DNA of 64,000 nt from Ascaphus truei (Eukaryota > Chordata > Amphibia > Anura > Ascaphidae). A program made the position numbers and the translations under genes. Numbering within the stretch: position 1 is the stretch's first letter; each line of letters starts with the position of its first letter. The stretch is taken from the NCBI GenBank assembly GCA_036426205.1, contig WSYH01000842.1, positions 1-64,000 of the forward strand. Direction: 5' to 3'. The notes below the pieces were generated by a model, which worked only from the letters and a program-made list of their open reading frames with translations, ran no database searches and had not been told where the DNA came from. Shown in pieces: positions 50,732 through 62,700 of this stretch.

Positions 50732-53700
50732 TGGTTATACTGTGTGACCTCTTCTCCCCCAGGTTGGCCTCAGCCAGGAGGATATAAGTGTTTGTGTGTG
50801 TGTGTGTGTGTGTACGTGTGTGTGTACGTGGTTATACTGTGTGACCTCTTCTCCCCCAGGTTGGCCTCAGCCAGGAGGATATAAGTGTGCTGCTCAACGT
50901 CTTGGTGGAAAACCTTGGGGAAGCAGAAGTAAAAGCCATGAGACCACCAGCAGCAGTGGCGGAGCTCGGCGGTATGCAAATCAATGTGTACAATTAAATG
51001 TGCTCCACATCTGAGAGAACGGTCCCCCGGCACCTTCACTACACAGACGTTTATTAGCCCCTTAATCAATAAGTTTCTTATCCTTATCCTGTTTAATCCC
51101 TTACTAGGGAGTAAGATGCAATGATAAAAGGGACCAGTGGCTTATTACACCTGTTCCTCCTCGGACAAGGGGACATATGGCCTGTCGAGAAATGGTCTGA
51201 CCCTCCCATCCCAGTGTGACAATGACCCGAAAGGGGCCATCAAACTCACAACATACGGTAGGGGCCTCTTCTCGTAGCTCCGAAGTGTGACAAACCGTGC
51301 CTGCTAATCTCTCAGCCCTTCTCGCTTGTCCAATCCCTGTGGAAACGGCTTTTTTGTTAGAACCGATTTCACTCCGGCTTTGCCAATCCCATCGGTTTGT
51401 CAAAAAAAAAAGCCTCCAGCGCTCATTTTTTTGCCCACAGCTGCTATTCTCTTAGCTCCGTTATCAAACCGCTTCTAAAAACCCGCATTGTGTTCACACA
51501 ACCTCAGGGGCGGCGAGATTGGGATCGCGAGTTCCATGCGGAGCCTGAAATCTGGGTTTGGCTGAGAACAAAACTCACCAGTCACACTGGGGATGGAGAT
51601 AGATCCACCTCGGGTCATTCCGCTTCTAAAGCGCGTCCAGTCCGGGCGCTTTGCTGTTACACCGGGCGCTGTGTCACGTTTTAGATGCGGTTTAGGAGGA
51701 GCAGTTTGCAATAGAGAATAGGGTTTTTCCCGCTACTTCTGAACATGCCAGACCAGGGGACTTCGCAATGACATCTTCGGAGCTACAAGTATAGGCCCCA
51801 ACGCCTGACAGGGACAGAATGGTCCAATCTCCTTCTCAATTCCTGGAGTTACAGAGGAGCGATCGTCATTGAATGCGCGTGACAAAGCGTATTACTTTGC
51901 TAAAACCGTGTATTTCCCTGAATTGCGTGTTACAGATGCGGGCACGTCTAAGGGGCCCTTAGAAGTCCCTAAATCCATGCAGAAGGTTTTGGGCGAGATC
52001 TCAGAGACCAAGAAAGACGCATCATCGTCCGTTCCGAATCTACTGCTCCATTTCGAAATCAAAGAGGTAACATATTAATTTGTTCTTCGCATGTTCTCAT
52101 TTCTTAATGATTTAGAGCTGCAGACCAAGCAATAGCCTACACTGGCGACACACTTTATTCGAGCTCGGCTAGTCCCACGAATTCGGGTATACCCGGGTGT
52201 ATTGAGGTTTGTGACTGTTTTCTGCCCGAGTGCATTGAGTAATTTTCCAGCAGGGATTGAAGCATTTTATTCCCGCTGGCTGCAATACTGCACAGTACAT
52301 ATATATATACTGCATTACAATTCATGAATTTATGCCATCTGGTAGACACGCGAAGCATTGCAGCCTATTAAATCCTAATCATTATCATTTAACAGATCAG
52401 CCGCCCATCAGCCAGGCATGAACCCAGGCTGGGAAGGCAAATGCAACGGGGCTTGTCAGAGGTGAGGAGCGGCGCATTCCAGGTATCTGCCAGGTACATA
52501 CCGGGTATTTGCTCGAATAAAGTGTGTCGGTGCAGTACATGTGTTTTTTGTTGTTTTGTTTTTAATAAATTAGTTCTGTACTATGAGAAAATACTTATAG
52601 CATTTTTTTTAAATAACTCTGAATGACATTTTTAATCTATTATAATGTAATAAGCATTTCTTGTTTCTATAGCAACCATTTACAAAGTCAAATCCCCTTC
52701 CTCTTCTGAAACAGGCTCTGGCACACCCCTTTTTGAGCCCTGCCCTCTCTAGCAGTGCACCAATTGTACCTAGTGACTGTCTGGTCACATGATCTTCCCC
52801 CCAGCACTTTGCGTCTTTGCACTAACAGCCATTTAGTAAACCCCCGAGCCGAATCTTCGCCGATCGTTCACAGGAGAACGGATCGATCGGCAACTTCGCT
52901 AATTACTTATCATTGTGTGGATTGTATTGATGCACATATTAAAGGGGGGGGGGGGAATGGCAGCTTGGACTGCTGCTTTAATGTCTAATAATGCCTAATA
53001 ATGCCTCTCTTGCTCAGGTACAGTTGGGTCACATGAACATATAAAGGATACCCACTTTAGTCTTGGATACGTACCCCTGTTCACCGCAGCCATAGAGCCT
53101 CCATACTGCTTCCCTTCCCTTTGGAAGTTCAGAGATCTAAGTGTGACTAAGGGGAACCCCCGTGTTCAGCAGGAGGGTCGGTTCGTGCTACCAGTGTCGG
53201 TACCACTGCTTTCTCAGGGGTGCTCCCATCCGTCTCTTTCTCCCAGGTGGTGGTCCGGCTAATGAGGCAGGTGGGAGGAGGCGGCCCCCCTCTCCACGTG
53301 CTGCACGTGTCCCAGCTCGGAGCCGAGACGAGGGTGGGGAACCACGACATGACGGCCTCCGTGTACCTAAGGAAGATCCGCATGATGTGCAACGAGTTCA
53401 CGGGTACGTGAGGAGATCTCCACACTGACTTCTGCTGTCTTACTGAGTGCTGCAGTGTGCACAGCCCGGTGCACGTGGGGGGCGCGCAGCCCTGTGCACG
53501 TGGGGGGCGCGCAGCCCGGTGCACGTGGCGGTAACCAACTCCAGGCATCTGGGGTTTGAGTTAATTTCTCTCCTCTTCACACAGGCCCCAGTGGAGGATC
53601 TCTGCGCCTTATTAATTCTTCTGACGACATTGGTGAACATCTTCTCAAAATGGAATATATAAAGGTTTGCCGGGCTTCTCTATTAAGGGGAAATGGGAAG

Positions 53701-56700
53701 AAAGTCCTTTACTGAATGGGGTGGTCCGTGCATGGAACAGCCTCCCTCGTTGAGAGAGGCCTCTGCATCATTTTCTAACCCTCTGGTGGGAAGAACAGAC
53801 CCAATGGGTGATTTCTCCCATATTTCTCTGTTGCCCGGATGTGGGATGGGCAGACGGCTTGGACCTTGAACCTTTCTTATGTAATTTTTCAGTGGGAAAG
53901 TCACTATGCCATCTGGGGTTCACTTAAAAGCCCCCTTTTTATCTGGGTGACCCTGCAGTGTATAGGACGAACTAGATGGCCCACCCACAGGTCCCTTCTT
54001 GTCTGTGTGACCCTGCAGTGGAAGAGACAGGCTGGATAGCCTACCCACAGGCCCCTTCTTGTCTGTCTGTGACCCTGCAGTGGAAGAGGCTGGATGGTCC
54101 ATAGCCCTGTCTTGTCTCTGTGTCACTGAGCTGTAGGAGGAGGTACAGTGGCGACACGTTTAATTCTTAGTCGGCTAGTTCCGCAAGCCAGGAGATTTCC
54201 CGGCTTGCTAGCCAAATCCCCTCGGCGTGCGCGCGGTCACGCTTCATCGGGTGCCTGCGCCCCATGCGCACGTGCCCAGGGCTCCCCGAGGGAGCCCTGG
54301 TGTCCCGCGATGTGGGGTGCGGCGGTGGGGGGTTCCGGGGGACCCGGCGGACCCGGAGAGGGGAGGGGGAAGCCCCGATCGGAGGACCGCTCCTCGGAGG
54401 CTTCGGCGCGCGCACGGGACACCCCGGCGCGCGCACGGGACACCCCGGCGCGCGCCCGGTTACTGTCGCGGCCGAGACCGGGGAAAAGGTAAGAATAAAC
54501 TCGGCCGCGACAGTATAGACTAGATGGTATCTTCTTTCTCTGCCATTTCACTGTGGGAGGAACGCATCTGATCTCAGGATAAGGTGCTGCTCGTTAATTT
54601 AGTTTGTATCCTTATTTTCTGGACAGGCCGACAGAGACGGACCAGATTTTCAAACCATTCACCACAATACAGAGCAGACTCTGCGTGTAAGTAGAACATA
54701 ATAAATCTATGTTAACAGGTTGTGTGTCCGAGTCGTCTTCTGCTTCCCTTCTTATTCTTCATTGTGTTGGAAGAGGATACTGCTTCGTGGCTTGTCCCGC
54801 TAGTAAAACGGGGGTTAACATTCAGAAACCAATAATATATTGGAAACGCCACTTTGAGGTTGGTTGCCAACATAAAAGCCTGTATCCCCTTATAAAAGGT
54901 CTTCGCTCCGATGATCTGATTGTCCTGAAAGCTGGGAATCCCATGTAACCGTCTCCTCCCCTCCCATTATTCCCCGCAGGTTTCCTTATCCACGTTGGAC
55001 CTGGTCCTGCACACTCAGGCTTTGCTCTCTCTAATGGACTTTCTCTCGTCCGCCGTCCCATCGCGTGACGTGGGCGTCGCCGATAGAGCGCGGGTCTCCA
55101 AGTCCCGAGCAGAGGAGCAGAGAAGCACCGCCCCAAGAGCAGGTACTGCGCAGCGAACTCCTTGTGCCGGATAGGCCGGCAGGGCGGCAGACACGCAATG
55201 TCACGCTATGTCATGCTGACGTACATGATACACGTATGAGGGACATCTCAAACTTTCACTGCCATTCGTTGTGTCGACGAAACATTTCTCAGGGAGACAG
55301 TAGAGGATGATTACATTTCTATACTTGGGGGGTAAATTGTATATAATCCGCGTGGGAGTTTATGCGCCCAAAATACCCATTTACGTTTATAGGGATTGTC
55401 TAAAAAAACACTGATTTGGACTAAATAGCACGTGGGCGATGTCACGATGGACACAACTATTATCAACACATTTATGTTTTGGGTTTAGATTGAGCATACA
55501 AGTTGGTCAAAATAAATTGTCATTTATTTCCTTACTAGACAGACACGACAACCTTAGAATACACTTAATAAAAACACTTACTGAACAGAGAAACAGGATA
55601 TAATGTCCAGAAAGGTGCAAAGCACCAGAAGATTGTCTTTTAAAATGTAGTCCTTTTGCAAGGGCTCAAATTGCCAGCCCAATCCTTCTGTGAATGTGCA
55701 AAGTCTTTTCTGGTCCGTTGGGGTCTGATAGATACCCCCAGCAATCACAGAGTCCTGCAGAGTTCTGTTCTTGGTTCCGATGTGATAAGACTCTGCGTCC
55801 CAGGATTGTGCTGCTGCTCTTGTCCGCTATTAGAAGCGTGATGGAAGTTCGCTCACATTGTAGAATGAAAAACGGAAGACAATGGGGATAGCCTGGGCGG
55901 CATGTATATAGGGTTTGAGGGCCTATCTCCAACATATCCACCCAATCCCCCTCGTGGGAATGTTCTCATTCCCCAATCCCCTACTTGCCCACAGTTTGGA
56001 GAGTGGGCACTCTAGGGATTTCCTGTTCACACAGACAACGCCACCTTGGCTACTTAGCATAGGTGCACTCCCCTCTTTACCTGGCCCCTCTCAGGCTGGA
56101 AGGGAAACTCAGGGTGTGAGCTAGCTCAGATAGTCAACAGGATTTCATATTTAGCATCCATCCTGGCCAATTTACATATCCTGACTCTGGGGCTTTCATA
56201 TGCAAAACTTCCTGTGACTCTCAGGTGTTGGCCCAGCATGTTACCTTTGAAGCTTGCATAGGAAAGTGACCCAGTTCATCAAAACATTTGGTTCTTGTGT
56301 GCATTTTAATGACAGGAGAAAAAAAAAAACTTCCTCCTGCTTGTCCCTTTTAAAACCTGCAGCAAAATTACCCTTTATTGAACATACATGTTCCCCTTAT
56401 CTCACAATTATATTTTTCATTTCTGTGTGCTTGGGATGTTACACGGAGGGTGCACACCAAAAATCAGGGTACTGGCTCACACCGTTCCTAAATTAGCAGT
56501 CTTAATGGAACGGCCCCTGTTATTCAGCACTGCAGGTAGGGACAAGCCTGCGAAAAGGGGACAACAATGCATAGAGGGGGAAATGGTACATGGGAACAGC
56601 ATATGAAATTAACCCCTTCACCCCCAATACGATTTAGGATTAACCAGCCGAGCATACTGCCTTTATTATTGCGCTGATTAATCCTATTATCGTCACAGGC

Positions 56701-59700
56701 GGGTAACGCCAGTCCTTCAGGGCCATCAACAGATCAGGATAGCTCAATCAAGGACTGCCCCCCATTGTGCTGAAGCAGGGATATCCTGAGAAGTATCCTG
56801 TTGGTGGCCCTTGAGGACTGGAGTTGCCCGCCCCTGATATAGAATGTACCCCTTAGTATGGGAGAGGATCCCCGACACACGGTATCAGTATGTGTTCCAG
56901 ATCTAGAATTGTGTTAAAGTGAAATGATACCCAGGAATTTGGGGGGGGGGGGCGTTCTGGGCGCTCATCATGTCAGGAAAGAACCAGTTGTGTTGTGTTT
57001 CAGCGCCCGGCAGCACCAGCCGGGAAGATGCTTTCGACTTGAAACTTTCGGCCAAGCTAAACGCCTTCAACATTATTGTGTGTGATGAGAAGTGTAACAT
57101 TGCAGACATTAAGATACAAGGTAAGAGGAGCTGCGACTTCAGCGCACACCTTACCTCTCTGGTAGGTTTACCGCATCGCACTGGGTATCTCCAAATGAAA
57201 CAATACGTGCGTCTCCGTGTATCCGTTTCCTGGGTTTCTTCTCCTCTTTCTCACCTTTTCTCCTTCTTCTTTTTTGCCTTCCTACTTCACTCTTTCCTTT
57301 TTCTTCTCCTCTCTTTCTTTGCGTTCCTTTCTTTTTCATGACATATTTTGATGATGATAACCCCCCCCCCCCCCCCTTACCTGTTCTCCGGCAACTTCTG
57401 ATGTCACAATGTCATGTAACGCAGCATCATTTGACACCTCGATGCGATGGCGTCTCCAGAAGCCGCCGGAGACAAGGTAAGGGATCTTACAGAGGCCTCA
57501 CGTGCGCTCCCTGCCATTTAATTTAAATGCTTCGGGGAAGAACGTGGGGCCTCTGTAAGCGCCGCGCACTCCCCTCCCTCCCTCCCCCCCACAAAATGTT
57601 GCACCCCCCTACTCCAAAACAATCCATAGTTTGGCAAGTATGGTAGCCATACTGTACACACAAAATCAGCCTAGGCAGAGGTATCGGGGGGGTATGGAAG
57701 TATATCTATGGGCTGAGCTATGTAATACAGCGCAGCATATTCATGGAAGTCAGAGGAAGTCATTTCTTTTCTCCTGAATATTACGCTCTCTTTCAGTGAG
57801 AGATGGGATCTGCCCCATCCTAACGTGAACCCCTATACACGGCTCTCCGGGGCAGCGATTCCCTTCCCTATTGTCTGATTGTGTTAGTTACACTTATTGC
57901 ATCAGAATTCCCTGTACTATATCGTCTCTCTTGTAACACGCCGAGTACACTGCGGGCGCTGTATAAAGATATATACATACAGGCGGTCCTCGGCTATCCA
58001 ACGGAATCCGTTCTGGAAGTAGCGCTGGATAGTGAAACCGTTGTAAAGTGAGTCCCATGTTAATCAGTGGCGGTGAGCGTCGGATAACGCATTCAGGCGT
58101 CGGATAACGCATTCCGGCGTCGGATAACGCATTCCGGCGTCGGATAACGCATTACGGCGTCGGACAAAGCATTCCGGCGTCGGATAACGCATTCCGGCGT
58201 CGGATAACGCATTCTGGCGTCGGATAACGCATTCCGGCGTCGGATAACGCATTCAGGCGTCGGATAACGCATTCCAGCGTCGGATAACGCATTCAGGCGT
58301 ACGATAACGCATTCAGGTGTCGGATAACGCATTCCGGTGTCGGATAACGCATTCCGGCGTCGGATAACGCATTCAGGCGTCGGATAACGCATTCCGGCGT
58401 CGGATAACGCATTCCGGCGTCGGATAACGCATTCAGGCGTCGTCCCTCGCTGATCCTGGTGATATGGTGTCTCCCTGCCGCACTCCCTTACTGATCCTGG
58501 TGATATGGTGTCTCCCTGCCGCACTCCCTCGCTGATCCTGGTGATATGGTGTCTCCCTGCCGCACTCCCTCGCTGATCCTGGGGACACAGTGTCTCCCTG
58601 CCACACTCCTGCACTGATCCTTATCTTGCTTGTATCTTCATGTAGTCTAATGGTTGATGTGGCAGTCTCCTATATGCTCTTTATAATATCTATGTACGCT
58701 TCTTCAACACTTTGCCTTCTTAATGCATCTACTGTAGGGCCGCTGGGGTGTAGACCAAAATTAAATGCTTTCTCGTAATCTACGAATCCTAAACTGAGTG
58801 GGAGACCAAATTCAATGCTTCTTGTACGACTTAGACGTGGTCCATTGTGTTATGTCCACTGTGACATCCCGCTTCTTCTCTAGGCTTCCAGCGTCTGTTG
58901 CAGCCAATTAGTATCTCCGTAAACCTCCTGTAAGTGATTGTGCGCAGACGGATTGGTCGGGAGTTCTTGAGATCTTTGCCTCCTTTCTTGTGGATAAGGA
59001 TATCTGGCATTTCTCCGGTGTTCTGGGGTTTTCCTGTTCTTCACGCCGCGTGTAAAGAGTTTTCCAGAGATCGTCTCTAACTTCTTCCCCAGCTTCTTTC
59101 AGGATTTCAGTTGTAATTCCACCTTCCCCGGGAGCCTTCTCGTTCTTCATGGATTTGATTGCTTTTGCCACTTCTGGAAGGACGCATGGTACAATCATTG
59201 GTGGGTTCTTCTCGCTCATCCTCTGCTGGATTATTGCGTGTTACCTGTGCTCTCATACAATCTAATGTAGAAATCCTCAACTCTCTTTATGATAAGCGCA
59301 CAGTCTTTTATGGTGGATCCATTGTCTTGTTTGAGTGCAATGATTTGCTTCTTCCCAATCACAAGCCACTGATTTGTCTTCTTTAAGTTACATAGTTACA
59401 TAGTTACATAGTAGATGAGGTTGAAAAAAGACGTACGTCCATCAAGTTCAACCTATGCTAAATTTAGACACCAGATACTTTAGTCTATATCTATACTTAC
59501 TTATTGATCCAGAGGAAGGCAAACAAAAAACCCCATTAAGGGGAAAAATTAATTCCTTCCTGACTCCAAGAATTGGCAATCGGATTAATCCCTGGATCAA
59601 CATCCTTCCCATGTATACTTATTTGGTATATCCCTGTATACCTTTCCCATCTAAAAAGATGTCCAACCTTTTTTTGAACAAATCTATTGTATCTGCCATC

Positions 59701-62700
59701 ACAGTCTCCATGGGTAATGAATCCCACACTGTAACTGCCCTTACTGTAAAGATCCCTTTCCTTTGTTGCTGTGAAATTTCCTTTCCTCCAACCTTAAGGG
59801 ATGGCCACGAGTCCTTTGTACTGACCCTGGGAAGAATAGTTCTTTTGAAAGCTCCTTGTATTGTCCCTTCCCAGTGACGGTGAGCGTCGGATAACGCATT
59901 CAGGCGTCGGATAACGCATTCAGGCGGTGGATAACGCATTCAGGCGTCAGATAACGCATTCAGGCGTCGGATAACGCATTCAGGCGTCGGATAACGCATT
60001 CAGGCATCGTATAACGCATTCAGGCGTCGGATAACGCATTCAGGCGTCGGATAACGCATTCAGGCGTCGGATAACGCATTCAGGCATCGGATAACGCATT
60101 CAGGCGTCGGATAACGCATCCAGGCGTCGGATAACAGATAAGCATTCCCGCGTAGCATTCAGGCGTCGGATTAACGCATTCAGGCGTCGGATAACGCATT
60201 CGGGCAACGTCGCGATAACGCATTTCAGGCGTCGTGGATAACGCATTCAGGCGTCGGATAACGCATTCGGGTCGGATAACGCATTCCGGCGATCGGATAA
60301 CGCATTCCGGCGTTCGGATAACGCATTCAGGCGTCGGATAACGCATTCAGGCGGATAACAGTCAGCGTTCGCCCGAAACGCATTAGGCGGATAAACGCAT
60401 CGGCGTGGATAACGCATTCCGGCTCTGGATAACGCATTCGGTTCGGATAGAGGCAGTCGGCGGATAACGCATTCAGGCGTACGGTAACGCATTTCCGGTC
60501 GTAGATAACATCAGGCGTCGGAGAACGGCATTCAGGGCGTCGGATAACGCATCCAGGTCGATAACGCAATTCGGCGTCGGATAACGCATTCAGGGTAGGA
60601 TATAACGCATCAGGGCGTCGGATAACGATTCAGGCGGCGTTCCGTGATAACGCATTCAGGCGTTCGGATAACGCATTCAGGCGTCGGATGATAAGCATTC
60701 AGGCGTCGGATAACGCATTCCGGCGTCGGATAACGCATTCAGGTGTCGGATAGGATAACGCATTCCGGGTGTCAGATAAGCATTACAGGCGTCGGATAAC
60801 GCATCCAGCGTCCGGATAACGCATTCAGGCGTCGGATAACGCATTCAGGTGTCGGATAAACGCACCATTCCGGCGCGGAAACGCATTCAGGTGTCGGATA
60901 ACGCATTCCCTCAGTTCGGATAACGCATTCAGGCGTCGGATAACGCATTAGCGTCGGATAACGCATTCAGGCGTCGGATAACGCATTCAGGCGTCGGATA
61001 ACGCATTCCGGCGTCGGATTAAACGCATTCAGGTGTCGGATTAACGCATTCAGGTGTCGGATAACGGCGTTCCGGCGTCGGATAACGACAGTGTCGATAA
61101 CGCATCCGGTTGTCGAAACGCATCAGGCGTCAGGATAACGCATTCAGGCGTCGGATAACGCATTTCCACGCGTCGGATAACGACAATTCAGGGTCGGATG
61201 ATAACGCATTTCAGGTGTCGGACATGAACGCATTCCGGCGTCGGACTAACGAATTCAGGTGTCGGATAACGCATTCCGGCGTCAGAGAGCATTCGGGGTG
61301 TCGGATTAAGCATTCANNNNNNNNNNNNNNGGCGTCGGATAACGCATTCAGGCGTCGGATAACGCATTCCGGCGTCGGATAACGGCCCTTGGGGTTGCAT
61401 TGTAAAGCGTTGGATTTGCCATTCGTTGTAAAGTGAAACGTTGGATAACGAGGACTACCTGTACATATCCACATGGCATCCAGGCGCCAAGTCATGTTTT
61501 CTGAGTGATGCGCCTCCCTGAGACGCCATTCACGTGAGCGGCCTGCGAGGAATTGTCCGTTGCGAGGTGGTGTCTCGTTTTGGTAAATGTTTTTTTGCCC
61601 GGTGTCACGTATTTCTACGCGCGCAGGTATGGACGCCTCTGCGGCCGTGCAGGCCAGGCAGACGGACGTGTTCGCACGCCTCCGAGACATCATTGTCACA
61701 GACGTGGACCCCAAAACCATTCACCAGAAGGTAAAGTGTCACCGGTCCTGTCAGTGTTTGCTTTAAGCTGTGCGCTCCACTTGTGTGTTTCCTTTATATA
61801 CAAATCCCCCTTTGCTTTCATGTTTAATCTCTCGCCGTTCCATAAACAGTAAGATATTTTATTTTTAAGGATTTTTAAAAATGGCCGTCACGATGTCTGT
61901 TTTGCAAATACTGCTGTGTATGCTACTTTGCAGCAACAGTTTATTAGCAGCGCAGACACCTCAGTCTAGGTGGGGGCACACATTTCAATACGATTAGTAT
62001 TATCAATATTACATTTCTATGCCAAGGAGCAGCTCAGCGAGTAAAGACAAGGCCTCTGTAACAATAGCACTGAGTTTGCAGCAGGGGAACCTGGCTCTAT
62101 TCCCGGCACCAGCTCCTTGTGACCTTGGGCAAGTCACGTTATCATCCTGCGCCTCAGTCACCAAAATAGAGTGTAAGCTCTCAGGGGCAGGGACTGTCTG
62201 TAAGGTTCCTAGGTTCTGCGTACTGCGCGCAGTGCTGTAACTGTGAGAAAAGTGCTATATGAAATAGTTATTATTATTAAGGTGCTATGCTTGATGAGTA
62301 ACCATGAATACGCTGCATCTTATGATTGGGAAGACTAAATCTAATAATAAACAGTAAACAATAAATAGTGCTGTTTTGTGTTTGATCCAGCGCTGCAATG
62401 TATGCAGCGGTAAAGATAGAATTGTCGAGATACAAGTCTGATCTGCAGAGCTTACAATCGAACGCCTGGTTTCTGAGACACTGGGAGAAAGAGGGCCATA
62501 CAGCAAGGCCCCGCTTTTCGGCGATCCGCTGATACGCCGGTACCGAGAAGGGGGTCGCCATGCCTGCGCATGCGCAGAACGGGGATATCCGAGGTCGCGC
62601 ATGCGCAGAACAGGTGATTGCCGAGGGTGCGCACGCGCAGAAGGGGGAATGACCAGTTTGCGCATGCGCACATGCTGAAAATCGCCGGTTCCGCTTTCCG

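Larger units (their letters stand above)
57980..61461. mobile_element. Tigger-like element enlarged by satellite and LINE insertions
   Basis: Inverted ends CAGGCGGTCCTCGGCTATCC and (complement) CAGGTAGTCCTCGTTATCCA, each followed by AACG, with TA at 57,978-57,979 and 61,462-61,463. Subterminal GTTGTAAAGTGA-type phrases also mirror each other. Inside, in order: 20-bp array, 41-bp array, RTE fragment, CR1 fragment, 20-bp array. Without these the element would be only about 200 bp. Confidence 0.8.

Noticed and set aside
54180..54480. CpG island promoter
   Set aside because: The CpG-rich block lies within a TA-flanked inverted-repeat element between two VPS13C exons; no first exon follows.
62020..62110. 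tRNA gene
   Set aside because: Box A/B-like phrases are present, but no cloverleaf fits and the downstream core is that of a MIR-type SINE.
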